Shown here: one piece after another, positions 43,954 through 54,633 of the stretch
Position numbering within the stretch: position 1 is the stretch's first letter
Layout of the letters: each line of letters opens with the position of its first letter
NCBI RefSeq assembly: GCF_003634575.1
Contig: NZ_RBLJ01000001.1
Location: forward strand, 1,240,001-1,304,000
Length of the DNA: 64,000 nt
Direction: 5' to 3'
Origin: Photorhabdus asymbiotica
GTDB lineage: Bacteria; Pseudomonadota; Gammaproteobacteria; Enterobacterales; Enterobacteriaceae
Notes under the pieces: model-generated
The model's database searches: none
Told to the model about the DNA's origin: nothing
Seen by the model: the letters and a program-made list of their open reading frames with translations, nothing else
Position numbers and translations under genes: made by a program

Positions 43954-45045
43954 TACGAGAGGTTTACCCACCCGCACAAAACCAGGTTTGACTACCTGAA
44001 CCGGCATCTCACGATGACGTATTTGTACAATTGCCTGTTCACCAATCCCTTGCGGTACACGAGCAAGGGCAATACTGAATCCTAATGTTGGGGAGAACGT
44101 ACCGCTGGTAATAACGCCAGAGTGTAAGGTGCCCATCTCATCAGTGAAACTAACCGTTAAGCCACTGCGTAACACACCTTTCTCTCTCATCACCAAGCCA
44201 ACCAATTGATCTGTGCCCTCTTTACGCTGTCTTTCCAGCGCTTCACGGCCTATAAACTGGCGATCTTCTGGTTTCCAGGCGATTGTCCAGCCCATATTCG
44301 CGGCTAATGGAGAAATAGTTTCATCCATATCCTGTCCATAGAGGTTCATACCCGCTTCAAGCCGCAAAGTATCACGTGCCCCTAACCCTGCGGGCTTAAT
44401 GCCAGCACTAAGTAATTTTTGCCAGAAATTTGCGGCCTGCTCTTTTGGCATCGCTATTTCATAACCCGCTTCTCCGGTATAGCCCGTCGTTGCGATAAAC
44501 AGCTCATCAGCCTGAATACCAAAGAATGGTTTCATACCGGCGATAGCCTGTTTTTGTTCATCATTCAACAGAGATTGTACTTTTGCCTGAGCTTCAGGGC
44601 CTTGAATGGCGATCAACGCCAGATCATCGCGAACTTGAATATCGACTGAGTAATGAGTTGCATGTTCATTAATCCAGGCCAGATCTTTCTCACGGGTCGC
44701 AGAATTGACCACCATCCGATAAAAATCGTGACTAAAATAATAAACAATCAGGTCATCAATAACACCGCCGGAAGCGTTAAGCATCCCGGTATATAAGGCT
44801 TTACCTTTCTCTGTGAGTTTAGCAATGTCATTTGCCAGTAAATAACGCAGGAAATCACGGCAGCCAGTACCATGCAAATCCACAATCGTCATATGGGAAA
44901 CATCAAACATACCCGCATCAGTGCGGACAGTATGATGTTCATCCATTTGTGAACCGTAATGCAAAGGCATCATCCAGCCATGAAAATCTACCATGCGCGC
45001 ACCACAGGCCAGATGCTGGTCATACAATGGAGTTTGTTTTGCCAT
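43942..45045 (-). CDS. gcvT: Aminomethyltransferase, glycine cleavage T protein
   Basis: This 367-residue tetrahydrofolate-dependent enzyme releases ammonia from the GcvH-bound aminomethyl group and forms 5,10-methylene-THF. Motifs include [31 protein letters not shown] and the folate-binding [18 protein letters not shown]. It is three residues longer than E. coli GcvT (364), because an ERIC element replaced the natural end. First gene of the gcvTHP operon. Confidence 0.96.
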   Translation of the reverse strand: MAKQTPLYDQHLACGARMVDFHGWMMPLHYGSQMDEHHTVRTDAGMFDVSHMTIVDLHGTGCRDFLRYLLANDIAKLTEKGKALYTGMLNASGGVIDDLIVYYFSHDFYRMVVNSATREKDLAWINEHATHYSVDIQVRDDLALIAIQGPEAQAKVQSLLNDEQKQAIAGMKPFFGIQADELFIATTGYTGEAGYEIAMPKEQAANFWQKLLSAGIKPAGLGARDTLRLEAGMNLYGQDMDETISPLAANMGWTIAWKPEDRQFIGREALERQRKEGTDQLVGLVMREKGVLRSGLTVSFTDEMGTLHSGVITSGTFSPTLGFSIALARVPQGIGEQAIVQIRHREMPVQVVKPGFVRVGKPLVYTQ

Positions 45046-45403
45046 TATTTCCCTCTTTTCATTTCCTACATGAAAACATGCCGCGTATTAACCGACAGAT
45101 ACTGTGAATCATGAATAAAAAGCGGCTAAAAAACACGACGCAAACGATATCTTAGAATGAAAGTTATCACTGAAAATCAAAATGAACCATAAGTAAAAAT
45201 AGGGTCCAATTCAGCGACAACCAAAAAACACGCTATGAGTATGCAGAATTTTCAACTATTAAAATGAGCTATAATGCTCAAAATTAACAATTAACATCAG
45301 AAAACAATCATTTTCCATTAAGAGCTAACTGAAATATGAATAAAACCACTTATCCATATTTCAGCAATGCATGAGAAATACTAATTGATATGCAGAGGCT
45401 AAA
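45046..45403. other. Intergenic region gcvT-ubiI
   Basis: No gene seen. It must hold the gcvTHP promoter. I see no glycine riboswitch features and cannot place GcvA or Lrp sites with confidence. Confidence 0.5.
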
Positions 45404-46636
45404 TTAGATTTTTTCAGCTGAATAGGACTGAGAAGAGAGCCAGTCCGGTAAATCATTCAGCCCCATAGCTTGACGAAGCAATTGAGGTTTAATTCCGGGT
45501 AAGTTATCTGCCAAAGATAATCCAATATCCCGCAAAAGCTTTTTCACTGGATTATTACCGTCGAATAATTGACGAAAACCCTGCATCCCAGCCAGCATCA
45601 CAGCTGCACTATGTTTACGACGGCGTTCATATCGACGTAAATAGAAATGCTGACCAATATCTTTGCCCTGACAATGTAAACGTCGTAATTCACCTATCAG
45701 TTCAGCAATATCCATAAAACCCAAGTTCGCTCCCTGACCTGCCAGTGGATGAATGGTATGAGCGGCATCGCCCACTAAAACCAAACGGTGAGCGGCAAAG
45801 TTACGAGCATAACGACCAGTCAGTGGAATTGTCTGGCGTTCACTGATCAGTTCACACTGACCAAGGCGCATATCAAAATCCACCGCCAATTGTTGATTGA
45901 AAAGCGTATTATCAAGCTGTTTGAACTGATCTGCTGATTCACCTGGCAGTGACCAAACAATAGAACACAAATGCGGATCAGCAAGAGGCAAAAACGCCAA
46001 AATACCATCACCATAAAAAACCTGACGGGCAACACTGCCATGAGGCTCTTCAGTGCGAATAGTCGCCACCAGCGCATGATGCTCATAATCCCAGAATGTC
46101 AGGGGGATATCAGCGTGCTGCCGCAACCATGAATGAGCGCCATCAGCGCCAACCACTAAACGGGCAGTTAACATACTCCCATCGGATAAAGTCATAAAAG
46201 CTTCATTCTCACCCCAGGCAACCTGCTTCAAAGCCGCAGGAGATAAGATAGTCACATCAGATAAGCTTTCCGCTTTTTTCCATAATGTTTCACGAATAAC
46301 CCGGTTTTCAATGATATGACCAAGGTATTCTAGACCATATTCAGCCGCACTAAACTGAATGCGACCGAAGCTATCCCGCTCCCAAACTTCCATTTCCTGA
46401 TAAGGGCTGGTACGCCTATCCAGAATCTGTTGCCACACACCAAGACGCTGTAATAGACGCTCACTAGCAGCATTAATCGCAGAAACCCGCAAAGCATACT
46501 CTTCTCCAGCAATAATGGATTGAGCAGGCGGATAGCTCTCCACCACAGCCACCCGCAAGCCACTGCCTTGCAAGCCACAGGCAAGCGCCAAACCAACCAT
46601 ACCACCACCAGCAATAACCACATCAAATGATTGCAT
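45404..46636 (-). CDS. ubiI: 2-octaprenylphenol hydroxylase (UbiI/VisC)
   Basis: This 410-residue flavin monooxygenase hydroxylates the C5 position of the ubiquinone ring precursor. Start is ATG 46636 (MQSFDVVIAGGGMVGLALA) with GAGGACG upstream; the frame extended to 46735 overlaps ubiH. Motifs are the N-terminal FAD site GGGMVG, the VGADGAHSWLR DG motif and GDAAHTIHPLAGQGANLG. It follows ubiH by 38 bp in the pepP-ubiH-ubiI operon, as in E. coli. Confidence 0.95.
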   Translation of the reverse strand: MQSFDVVIAGGGMVGLALACGLQGSGLRVAVVESYPPAQSIIAGEEYALRVSAINAASERLLQRLGVWQQILDRRTSPYQEMEVWERDSFGRIQFSAAEYGLEYLGHIIENRVIRETLWKKAESLSDVTILSPAALKQVAWGENEAFMTLSDGSMLTARLVVGADGAHSWLRQHADIPLTFWDYEHHALVATIRTEEPHGSVARQVFYGDGILAFLPLADPHLCSIVWSLPGESADQFKQLDNTLFNQQLAVDFDMRLGQCELISERQTIPLTGRYARNFAAHRLVLVGDAAHTIHPLAGQGANLGFMDIAELIGELRRLHCQGKDIGQHFYLRRYERRRKHSAAVMLAGMQGFRQLFDGNNPVKKLLRDIGLSLADNLPGIKPQLLRQAMGLNDLPDWLSSQSYSAEKI

Positions 46637-46674
46637 AATATAACGTCCTCTTATTTTGTCTGCTTTATCTGCGG

Positions 46675-47853
46675 TTATCTTTGGGCAACCCAACCCAGAG
46701 TCTGACGAGCCAGTATATCCCGCATAGGAGAGCATTTTTCCATCACCATCAGGCCAAAGTTACGGCTAACTTGTAATGGAAAATAACGATTGGCAAATAT
46801 CCGTATCAATCCATCAGTCATATCAATGGTATTTTTCCGATCTAAAACCCGTTGCTGTTGATAGTTAGCCAGAACCGAATAAGTACCAATATCCTGACCA
46901 GCAGCAAAAGCCTCAGAAACGATCTGGGCCAGTGTCATAACATCTCGCATACCAAGATTAAAACCCTGGCCCGCAATCGGATGTAATGTTTGCGCAGCAT
47001 TTCCCACCAGTACTAACCGGTGGCTAATTTGTTGATTTGCAGTAGACAGTGTTAGTGGGTAACTATGACGCTGACCAGCTTCCAATATTTTGCCCAGTCT
47101 CCAACCAAATGCACGCTGTAACTGCCTCAGAAATTGTTCATTATTCCAGCCAGTTATCTCCTTTCTCTGCGCCAATCGATGACACCATACCAGTGAGCTT
47201 CCACCTCCAGACATTGGCAACAGAGCAAGTGGGCCATATTCAGTAAAACGTTCAAATGCTCTACCTTGCGGGTGCTCTGAAGTGAGTACATTAGTAATTA
47301 CTGCAACCTGTTCATAATGGTGCTGTTGCCGTTGAATATGACAGGCGTCACCAATAGCGGAATGGCTGCCATCTGCTGCTACCAACAATTCCCCCTGGAG
47401 TTGTTCACCATCCTCCAGTGTTACTATCACCGATGACGTCGTTCTCTCAACAGCCAGAACCTTGGACGGACAATACAGCGTAACGCCAGGGGCATTTTTC
47501 AGTAATCCAAACAAACTCTGCCCAGCATGATACAGTTCGATAACATTTCCCAAAGCTGGAATGTTATAGTCTTTAGCACGAAGGTTGACAAACCCCGCAT
47601 GACCACGGTCACTAACATGAACGTGAGTTATTGGTATCACATAATCTTCCAGAGCAGACCAAACTCCTATCTGTTGTAAACGCTGACAAGTACCGTAAGC
47701 CAGCGCTATCGCTCTGGCATCAAAGCCGGGGTGTTTCTGCTCCGGCTCCGCTGCTTCAATCAGGGAAACATGAATCTGCCCTTTACTCAGGGAAGATATC
47801 GCCAGCGCAAGCGTCACGCCAGTCATGCCACCACCAACTATAATCACGTTCAT
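46675..47853 (-). CDS. ubiH: 2-octaprenyl-6-methoxyphenol hydroxylase
   Basis: This 392-residue flavin monooxygenase of ubiquinone synthesis (C1 hydroxylation) has the FAD motif VGGGMTGVTLALA at the N-terminus, AADGSHSAIGD and GNAAQTLHPIAGQGFNLGMRD. Its start lies 7 bp after the pepP stop codon, showing co-transcription. Length equals that of the E. coli protein. Confidence 0.95.
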   Translation of the reverse strand: MNVIIVGGGMTGVTLALAISSLSKGQIHVSLIEAAEPEQKHPGFDARAIALAYGTCQRLQQIGVWSALEDYVIPITHVHVSDRGHAGFVNLRAKDYNIPALGNVIELYHAGQSLFGLLKNAPGVTLYCPSKVLAVERTTSSVIVTLEDGEQLQGELLVAADGSHSAIGDACHIQRQQHHYEQVAVITNVLTSEHPQGRAFERFTEYGPLALLPMSGGGSSLVWCHRLAQRKEITGWNNEQFLRQLQRAFGWRLGKILEAGQRHSYPLTLSTANQQISHRLVLVGNAAQTLHPIAGQGFNLGMRDVMTLAQIVSEAFAAGQDIGTYSVLANYQQQRVLDRKNTIDMTDGLIRIFANRYFPLQVSRNFGLMVMEKCSPMRDILARQTLGWVAQR

Positions 47854-47860
47854 ACTTAAC

Positions 47861-49177
47861 TTAACCCTGTTTTGCTTTCGCCATCAGAGCTTCAATCTCA
47901 TCAGCTTCTTTAACAACACTGGCGGTCAGGTTTTCGTTGCCTGTTTCAGTAATCACAATGTCATCTTCAATACGAATACCAATACCACGATATTCCAGCG
48001 GCACATCAGCATCCGGTGCGATATAAAGCCCCGGTTCAACCGTCAATATCATTCCCGGTTCCAGAATGCGATCGCGCTCTACGCCATAGTGCCCAACATC
48101 ATGCACATCCAACCCTAACCAATGGCTAAGACCATGCATAAAGAACTGGCGATATGCTTTGGTTTCAAGCAAATGTTCCACTTCACCATGCATAATGCCC
48201 AATTTCACCAACTCTTCTACCATAATCCGCACAACATGTTCTGTCACTTTGTTGATGCTGGTGCCCGGCTTATACAGTTCAAGCGAGATATTCAGTGTTT
48301 TTAATACGATATCGTAAATTTCACGCTGAGCACGGGTGAATCTGCCATTCACAGGGAAAGTGCGGGTGATATCTCCGGCATAACCCAAATATTCACAACC
48401 TGCATCAATCAGTACCAAATCACCCTCTTTCATCCTGCTTTCATTCTCGGTGTAATGCAGAATACAGCTATTTTCCCCACTCCCGATAATCGTGTTATAA
48501 GCAGGATAGCGAGCGCCTTGATGAGTGAATTCGTGATGAATTTCGGCTTCCAGTTGATACTCAAACATACCAGGGCGACAAACTTTCATTGCGCGCATAT
48601 GTGCCTGTGCGCTGATTTCACCTGCCCGACGCATAATTTCAATTTCTGCCTTAGATTTGAACAACCGCATTTCATGCACCCAAGGACGCCAGTCAGTTAT
48701 CGTTAAAGGCACTGAAAGATTACGACGTCCACCTTTTCTTAACGTATCCAACGCATGGAAGACAATTTCATCTGCGTAGGCAAATTCGCCCTGTGCGTGA
48801 TAAACCACATCCAAACCATTCAGTAACTGATAAAGCTCTTCCTTGATGTCATCAAAAGGCAAAGCTCGATCAATAGCTAATTTTTTAGGTGCAGCTTCTT
48901 GTCCAAGACGGCGACCAAACCAAATTTCCGCTGTCAAATCACGAGTTCGATTAAAAAGAACACTATGATTATGCGTATCATCGCTCTTAATTAATATCAG
49001 CACAGCTTCCGGTTCATTAAACCCAGTCAAATAAAGGAAATCGCTATGCTGACGATAAGGATATTCACTATCTGAATTTCGTGGCGCAGGCGGGGCAGAA
49101 AAAATAATCGCTGCGCTGGCCGGAGCCATTTTTGCCAGTAAAGCCTGACGGCGGGATAAATATTCTTGTTTGACCAT
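47861..49177 (-). CDS. pepP: Xaa-Pro aminopeptidase P
   Basis: This 438-residue metallopeptidase removes N-terminal residues next to proline. The N-terminal domain is followed by the pita-bread catalytic domain with metal ligands in LVLIDAGCEYLGYAGDITRTFP (two Asp), HGLSHWLGLDVHD (His), and the glutamates in TVEPGLYI and GIRIEDDIVIT. CAGGAGAGGGT precedes the ATG. It sits upstream of ubiH and downstream of ygfB as in enterics. Confidence 0.95.
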   Translation of the reverse strand: MVKQEYLSRRQALLAKMAPASAAIIFSAPPAPRNSDSEYPYRQHSDFLYLTGFNEPEAVLILIKSDDTHNHSVLFNRTRDLTAEIWFGRRLGQEAAPKKLAIDRALPFDDIKEELYQLLNGLDVVYHAQGEFAYADEIVFHALDTLRKGGRRNLSVPLTITDWRPWVHEMRLFKSKAEIEIMRRAGEISAQAHMRAMKVCRPGMFEYQLEAEIHHEFTHQGARYPAYNTIIGSGENSCILHYTENESRMKEGDLVLIDAGCEYLGYAGDITRTFPVNGRFTRAQREIYDIVLKTLNISLELYKPGTSINKVTEHVVRIMVEELVKLGIMHGEVEHLLETKAYRQFFMHGLSHWLGLDVHDVGHYGVERDRILEPGMILTVEPGLYIAPDADVPLEYRGIGIRIEDDIVITETGNENLTASVVKEADEIEALMAKAKQG

Positions 49178-49225
49178 ACCCTCTCCTGCGACTTAATTAA
49201 TTATTTTGAGTTCAATAAATACCAA

Positions 49226-49801
49226 TTAATGCAATGTTGGCTTATCATTTTTTGCGATTGATACGGCTTTAGCCTCAGTAAACGCGATATAGCAAAGTTG
49301 GGCGGCAACCCGCACATATTCCAGGACCTCTTCCAGTGCTTGAGCTAGCTCTTCATGATCATCACCCTCTTCATAACCAAGCAGGCCGATGCTACGCAGG
49401 TCACTAATAATCTCACTAACTTCTTTCTTTTCTGTCAGCTTTGGTTGAGCGACGCCCAACCCCAATAAAAAGTGATTTACCCAACCTGCCAATGCATCAG
49501 CTCGTTCAAACACACTATCTTCTTCATCAGGCAACAATAAATGGAATGTGAAATTACTGTCATCCAATGATTCAAATGTACTTTCACGTAATTCACGCAA
49601 TTGCTGAGCCAATGGATGGGAAAAAGCTAAGCCATCATTAGCTAAATCATGAACTAAAGCCTGCCAGCTGCTATCGCGATTACCGCCGCACAGCAGGCCG
49701 CTAATCAACCCATGCATCTCTGAGGCTGTCAGTGCTACTGACTGCTGATGCAATATTTCGTCAAAAGATTGATAATCTGGTAATGAATTCTGTATAGACA
49801 T
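49226..49801 (-). CDS. ygfB: UPF0149 family protein YgfB
   Basis: This 191-residue YgfB/YecA-like helical protein has [20 protein letters not shown] near the N-terminus and HFLLGLG mid-protein, both typical. The biochemical role is poorly known; YgfB homologues affect gene regulation in Pseudomonas. It heads the ygfB-pepP-ubiH-ubiI run and is transcribed away from zapA. Confidence 0.93.
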   Translation of the reverse strand: MSIQNSLPDYQSFDEILHQQSVALTASEMHGLISGLLCGGNRDSSWQALVHDLANDGLAFSHPLAQQLRELRESTFESLDDSNFTFHLLLPDEEDSVFERADALAGWVNHFLLGLGVAQPKLTEKKEVSEIISDLRSIGLLGYEEGDDHEELAQALEEVLEYVRVAAQLCYIAFTEAKAVSIAKNDKPTLH

Positions 49802-49987
49802 GTGTATTGGTCATCGTTGACGGTGGAAGTTCATGCTATGCTACCACCAAGGGGAGTCGCTATACCAGACAACAGCGGTAGCTAATCGTTAGTTATCTGC
49901 CGGTATCGCGTTGTAATGATTGGCGCTGGTTTCAATTCTACAATTCAGAATTAAAACTGGAGCGCAGTAATAAGTCAGGAAGGGGTC

Positions 49988-50317
49988 ATGTCTGCACAAC
50001 CAGTAGATATCCAGATTTTTGGGCGATCATTACGTGTCAATTGTCCATCAGAACAGAAAGAAGCACTGCTAGCTGCCGCTGTGGAACTTGAACAACGTTT
50101 AGAAAATTTAAAAGAACGCACCAGAGTAAGCAATACTGAACAACTGGTTTTTATTGTGGCATTGAATATCTGTCATGAGCTGGCACAAGAAAAAGTGAAA
50201 ACTCGTGACTATGCCTACAATATGGAACAGAAAATAAAGATGCTTCAACAGACTATAGAGCAGGCATTAATGGAACAAGGTCGCACCACTGAGCGTACTA
50301 TTGCACCAAATAAATGA
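49988..50317 (+). CDS. zapA: Cell division protein ZapA
   Basis: This 109-residue FtsZ-ring stabiliser has an N-terminal globular head ([15 protein letters not shown]), a helix [20 protein letters not shown] and a C-terminal coiled coil (residues about 70-100). AGGAAGGGG precedes the ATG. Divergent from ygfB, upstream of ssrS, as in enterics. Confidence 0.95.
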   Translation: MSAQPVDIQIFGRSLRVNCPSEQKEALLAAAVELEQRLENLKERTRVSNTEQLVFIVALNICHELAQEKVKTRDYAYNMEQKIKMLQQTIEQALMEQGRTTERTIAPNK

Positions 50318-50429
50318 ATTTTATTGATAAATCATACATTAGTGAATGAATCGTTCGATAATTAAGTTGATTTCTGTATTTAGTTTCATACAATAGGCCC
50401 TATAAAGTTGCTTAGTAAGTGCTGAATAA

Positions 50430-50615
50430 ATTTCTCTGAGATGTTCGTTAACGGGGAAAGTCCCCTGAGCCGATATTTCATACATTATAGAATGTAGTGC
50501 TCCGTAGCCGGTGTGCATGCTCGGTCCGTCCGAGAAGCCTTAAGGACACGACGCTACGTTCACCTTGAACCAAGGGTTCAAGGGTTACTACCTGTAACGG
50601 CATCTTGGAGAACCT
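50430..50615 (+). ncRNA. ssrS: 6S RNA
   Basis: This is a highly conserved RNA that mimics an open promoter and sequesters sigma-70 RNA polymerase in stationary phase. The sequence matches the E. coli molecule through most of its length: TTTCTCTGAGATGTTCG at the 5' end, GTCCCCTGAGCCGATATTTCATAC, GCATGCTCGGTCCGTCCGAG, AAGCCTTAA, TTCACCTTGAACCAAGGGTT and GGCATCTTGGAGA closing the terminal stem. It lies between zapA and fau, the conserved position. Exact ends are taken from similarity to the 184-nt E. coli RNA. Confidence 0.95.
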
Positions 50616-50654
50616 CATTTCTAATATTATTTCCGCTATTAACAGGCAGGTTCC

Positions 50655-51251
50655 ATGCAATCAGATCCCCTGTTATCACTGAGGCAGAACCTCAGAAAAC
50701 AAATGCGCCAAAAACGCCGAGAATTGTCCCCTGAACAGCAATCTCTTTTTGCAAAACAAGTTGCTGAGCGCGCGATTAACCATCCAAAAATTCTCCAGGC
50801 TAATAACATCGCGTTGTTTCTTTCATTCGACGGTGAAATTAATACGCGCCCATTAATTAGCCTGCTTTGGCAACAAAACAAGCAGATTTATCTGCCTGTA
50901 TTGCACCCTTTCAGCCGTCACCATTTGTTATTTTTACACTATCAACCGAATACTAAACTTGTCAGAAATCGTTTCAATATAGAAGAGCCATTACTGAATG
51001 TTCAGCAAGTTTTACCCTTATTTGAACTGGATATCATGATGATTCCGCTGGTTGCCTTTGACCACACAGGACAACGGCTTGGCATGGGAGGCGGATTTTA
51101 CGATCGCACTCTCAGCCAATGGCAACAAAAAAATTTCTATCCAATTGGTCTGGCTCATAACTGCCAATTAGTTGATTCACTGCCATCTGCTAAGTGGGAT
51201 ATCCCACTCCCCGAAATCATCACTCCTGAAAAGAACTGGCAATGGCAGTAA
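50655..51251 (+). CDS. fau: 5-formyltetrahydrofolate cyclo-ligase
   Basis: This 198-residue protein (YgfA) converts 5-formyl-THF to 5,10-methenyl-THF using ATP. Motifs are LRKQMRQKRRELSPEQQ at the N-terminus and MIPLVAFDHTGQRLGMGGGFYDRTL, which contains the ATP-binding GMGGGFYDR loop. It follows 6S RNA by 39 bp and is probably processed from the same transcript, as in E. coli. Confidence 0.94.
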   Translation: MQSDPLLSLRQNLRKQMRQKRRELSPEQQSLFAKQVAERAINHPKILQANNIALFLSFDGEINTRPLISLLWQQNKQIYLPVLHPFSRHHLLFLHYQPNTKLVRNRFNIEEPLLNVQQVLPLFELDIMMIPLVAFDHTGQRLGMGGGFYDRTLSQWQQKNFYPIGLAHNCQLVDSLPSAKWDIPLPEIITPEKNWQWQ

Positions 51252-51268
51252 AAAATGGGCACACCGTA

Positions 51269-51395
51269 TATACCTAATAGATTTCGAGTTGCAGCGCGGC
51301 GGCAAGTGAACGAATCCCCAGGAGCATAGATAACTATGCAACTGGGGTGAGTGAAAGCAGCCAACAAAGCAGTAACTTGAAAGATGAAGGGTATA
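51269..51395. repeat. ERIC element (127 bp)
   Basis: Full-length copy bounded by TATA between the convergent genes fau and serA. It starts 17 bp after fau and could fold in the 3' end of its mRNA. Confidence 0.92.
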
Positions 51396-51429
51396 ATTCG
51401 CCCATTTATCTCATGTCATGCCAAAATAA

Positions 51430-52671
51430 TTAGTAAAGCAGACGTGAACGAATAGTGCCCGGCAACGCTTTCAGTTTTTGAAATACCATTTCAGCCTGAG
51501 CGGGAGTTTCAGTCACAATATCAATAACTACGTAACCCATATCCCCGCTGGTACGCAAGTACTGAGCAGCGATATTGATATCCTGTTCAGCAAATACCTG
51601 GTTAATACTGTTCAGTATACCTGGACGATTTTCGTGAATATGCAAAAACCGGTTAGTATCGTCAGCATGAGCAGGAAGGGAAACTTCCGGGAAATTTACT
51701 GCCGATAAGGTAGAACCATTATCAGAATACTTTGCCAGTTTTCCTGCTACTTCATAACCAATGTTTTCCTGTGCTTCCTGAGTAGAACCACCGATATGTG
51801 GAGTCAGTAACACATTATCAAATTTACGCAGAGGCGATTCAAACGGATCATTATTAGTTGCCGGTTCAACCGGGAACACATCCACCGCCGCCCCTGACAG
51901 GTGCTCACTTTCCAGGGCATCACATAATGCCGGAATATCCACTACCGTTCCGCGTGAAGCATTGATCAGGATAGCCCCCGGTTTCATCAAGGCAAGTTCT
52001 GTCGTACCCATCATATTCTTAGTTGATGGTGTTTCTGGTACATGCAAGCTGACCACATCACTCATATTCAGTAATTCTGATAAATGACGTACCTGATGAG
52101 CATTACCTAATGGCAGTTTGTTTTCAATATCGTAAAAATAAACATCCATACCAATACTTTCAGCCAGAATACCAAGCTGAGTACCAATATGACCGTAACC
52201 GATAATACCTAATTTTTTACCGCGAACTTCATAGCAGCCCTTAGCCTGCTTATCCCACACGCCACGATGAGCTTTTGCATTCGCTAAAGGAATGCGACGC
52301 AGTAACAACAACAACTCACCGAGTACCATCTCAGCAACAGAACGAGTATTAGAAAACGGTGCATTAAAGACAGGAATACCACGTTTGGCTGCGGCTTTCA
52401 GATCAACTTGGTTAGTTCCGATACAAAAACACCCGACAGCAACTAGTTTTTCCGCAGCCTGAAAAATGTCTTCTGTTAGTTGTGTGCGAGAACGGATACC
52501 AACAAAATGGGCGTCACGAATTGCTTCTTTTAACTCTTGGGAATCTAACGCCCCTTTATGATATTCGATATTGCTATAGCCTGCTCCTCGCAGATTTTCC
52601 ACCGTGCTCTGATGAACACCTTCCAATAGCAAAAATTTAATCTTATCTTTTTCCAGAGATACTTTAACCAT
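51430..52671 (-). CDS. serA: D-3-phosphoglycerate dehydrogenase
   Basis: This 413-residue first enzyme of serine synthesis oxidises 3-phosphoglycerate with NAD. It has the NAD site LGIIGYGHIGTQLG, the catalytic INASRGTVVD arginine region and LLTPHIGGSTQEAQ (catalytic His), and a C-terminal ACT domain with HENRPGILNSINQVF that binds serine for feedback inhibition. Nearly the same length as E. coli SerA (410). Confidence 0.97.
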   Translation of the reverse strand: MVKVSLEKDKIKFLLLEGVHQSTVENLRGAGYSNIEYHKGALDSQELKEAIRDAHFVGIRSRTQLTEDIFQAAEKLVAVGCFCIGTNQVDLKAAAKRGIPVFNAPFSNTRSVAEMVLGELLLLLRRIPLANAKAHRGVWDKQAKGCYEVRGKKLGIIGYGHIGTQLGILAESIGMDVYFYDIENKLPLGNAHQVRHLSELLNMSDVVSLHVPETPSTKNMMGTTELALMKPGAILINASRGTVVDIPALCDALESEHLSGAAVDVFPVEPATNNDPFESPLRKFDNVLLTPHIGGSTQEAQENIGYEVAGKLAKYSDNGSTLSAVNFPEVSLPAHADDTNRFLHIHENRPGILNSINQVFAEQDINIAAQYLRTSGDMGYVVIDIVTETPAQAEMVFQKLKALPGTIRSRLLY

Positions 52672-52910
52672 TTATCCAGCCTATTGTTACGCTTCGTTAC
52701 ATTTTAGATTCATTCTCTCAACATAACAAAAAAAACAGACACAGCAATATAAACGATTGCTATCCTTATCCAACAAGCCTCAATAAAAGCGTTATTATGC
52801 AGAACAAAATGATGTAGGAAAGAACAAAATCAGGATTTAGACTATATAATCATTGGAGTAATAAGATATATCACTAAATTTTTACTTATCATTAAGCGTG
52901 AAAAAATTTT

Positions 52911-52932
52911 AAGGGCGAAAGATTCCGCCCTT
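52911..52932 (-). terminator. Intrinsic terminator of rpiA
   Basis: On the minus strand a 7-bp stem AAGGGCG/CGCCCTT is followed by AAAATTTTTTC, 11 bp beyond the rpiA stop codon. Confidence 0.85.
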
Positions 52933-52943
52933 TATAAATAATA

Positions 52944-53603
52944 TCATTGAGTGATGGTTTTCACTCCATCTAATGCTCCCATCAATACAACATCTGCACC
53001 ACGATTAGCAAACAGACCGACAGTCACTACACCTGCAATACCATTAATTTTATTCTCTAACTCAATAGGATCGAGAATTGATAAATTATGAACATCAAGG
53101 ATTACATTACCGTTATCAGTCACAACATTCTGGCGATATTTGGGTACACCTCCCAATTTAACTAATTCACGAGCAACATACGAGCGAGCCATCGGAATCA
53201 CTTCAACTGGCAGAGGGAATCTCCCCAATACATCAACTTGTTTAGAAGCATCAACGATACAAACAAATTTCTTCGCTATTGCAGCAATGATTTTTTCACG
53301 GGTCAATGCAGCACCACCGCCTTTAATCATCTGCATATTGCTATTGATTTCATCTGCGCCATCAACATAGATATCAAGAGAATCCACTTCATTACAATCA
53401 AGTATAGGAATTCCCAAACTTTTTAACTTCTCAGTAGAAGCCTCAGAGCTAGAGACTGCCCCTTTAACCTGGTCTTTAATTGAGCCAAGAGCATCAATAA
53501 AATGCGAAGCCGTCGAACCCGTCCCCACCCCCACAATCGTTCCTGGCGTGACAAATTCGAGCGCCGCCCAACCTACTGCTTTTTTCAGTTCATCCTGAGT
53601 CAT
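52944..53603 (-). CDS. rpiA: Ribose-5-phosphate isomerase A
   Basis: This 219-residue enzyme interconverts ribose-5-phosphate and ribulose-5-phosphate in the pentose phosphate pathway. Motifs are [24 protein letters not shown] (catalytic Asp), and [14 protein letters not shown] (catalytic Lys/Glu region). Same length as E. coli RpiA. Divergent from argP, as in enterics. Confidence 0.97.
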   Translation of the reverse strand: MTQDELKKAVGWAALEFVTPGTIVGVGTGSTASHFIDALGSIKDQVKGAVSSSEASTEKLKSLGIPILDCNEVDSLDIYVDGADEINSNMQMIKGGGAALTREKIIAAIAKKFVCIVDASKQVDVLGRFPLPVEVIPMARSYVARELVKLGGVPKYRQNVVTDNGNVILDVHNLSILDPIELENKINGIAGVVTVGLFANRGADVVLMGALDGVKTITQ

Positions 53604-53730
53604 ATCAATTCACTGCCCATATCAGTTACTAAGGAAAGCCTGTCGGCTAGTATAAACAATAATTTGCCTCATCCACTGAAAAAATATGGCATAGTGCAAT
53701 ACAGCAAAATAAATGGAGAATCTTTCTGTA

Positions 53731-54633
53731 ATGAAACGCCCTGATTACCGAACACTGCAAGCCCTGGACGCTGTTATCCGTGAGCGTGGTTTCGAACGCG
53801 CTGCCCAGAAACTCTGTATCACTCAGTCCGCAGTTTCTCAACGTATCAAACAATTGGAGAATCTGTTCGGTCAGCCTCTGCTGGTGCGCACCGTTCCTCC
53901 TCGCCCCACCGAACAGGGGCAAAAGCTACTGGCACTCTGGCATCAGGTAGAATTACTGGAAGAACAATGGCTGGGCGATGAATATGGTATAGATACTCCA
54001 CTCCTGCTTTCACTAGCAGTCAACGCTGACAGTCTAGCCACCTGGTTATTACCGGCATTGCACCCGGTACTCGCTGATTTGCCTATCCGACTAAATATTC
54101 AAGTTGAAGATGAAACCCGTACTCAGGAACAACTGAGAAGAGGTGAAGTCGTTGGCGCAGTCAGTATTCAACCTCAACCATTACCGAGTTGTCTGGTCGA
54201 TAAACTAGGGGCTCTAGATTACCTATTTGTTGCCTCACCAGAATTTGCGGCCCGTTATTTTCCAAATGGAGTTACCCGTTCCGCGTTACTGAAAGCCCCT
54301 GCGGTAGCATTCGACCACCTGGACGATATGCATCAAGCATTTTTACAACAGAACTTCGACTTATCACCGGGCAGTGTTCCATGTCATATCGTCAACTCAT
54401 CTGAAGCGTTTGTACAATTAGCAAAACAGAGTTCTACTTGTTGTATGATCCCGCACTTGCAGATTGATAAGGAGTTGGAAAGCGGTGAATTGATCGATCT
54501 AACACCCGGTTTATGTCAGCGCCGGATGCTTTATTGGCATCGCTTTGCACCGGAAAGCAGAACGATGAAAAAAGTGACTGACGCCCTGCTGAAACTTGGG
54601 CGTCAGATGTTAAGACAAAATGACTCTCATTAA
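53731..54633 (+). CDS. argP: LysR-type regulator ArgP (IciA)
   Basis: This 300-residue activator of argO and other genes responds to arginine and lysine. The N-terminal helix-turn-helix ([24 protein letters not shown]...[12 protein letters not shown]) and the LysR effector domain are close to E. coli ArgP. Start is placed at ATG 53731 (MKRPDYR) by that similarity; an in-frame ATG at 53713 follows a weaker context. Its target argO is 1.5 kb away. The 3' end overlaps yggE by 4 bp (convergent). Confidence 0.95.
   Translation: MKRPDYRTLQALDAVIRERGFERAAQKLCITQSAVSQRIKQLENLFGQPLLVRTVPPRPTEQGQKLLALWHQVELLEEQWLGDEYGIDTPLLLSLAVNADSLATWLLPALHPVLADLPIRLNIQVEDETRTQEQLRRGEVVGAVSIQPQPLPSCLVDKLGALDYLFVASPEFAARYFPNGVTRSALLKAPAVAFDHLDDMHQAFLQQNFDLSPGSVPCHIVNSSEAFVQLAKQSSTCCMIPHLQIDKELESGELIDLTPGLCQRRMLYWHRFAPESRTMKKVTDALLKLGRQMLRQNDSH

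Noticed and set aside
43822-44085. 87-codon plus-strand frame at the gcvT-gcvH boundary
   Set aside because: It reads through the ERIC and the antisense of gcvT, with no ribosome site.
45046-45403. Glycine riboswitch upstream of gcvT
   Set aside because: I looked for the paired conserved aptamer motifs and saw none; enteric bacteria regulate gcvTHP by proteins instead.
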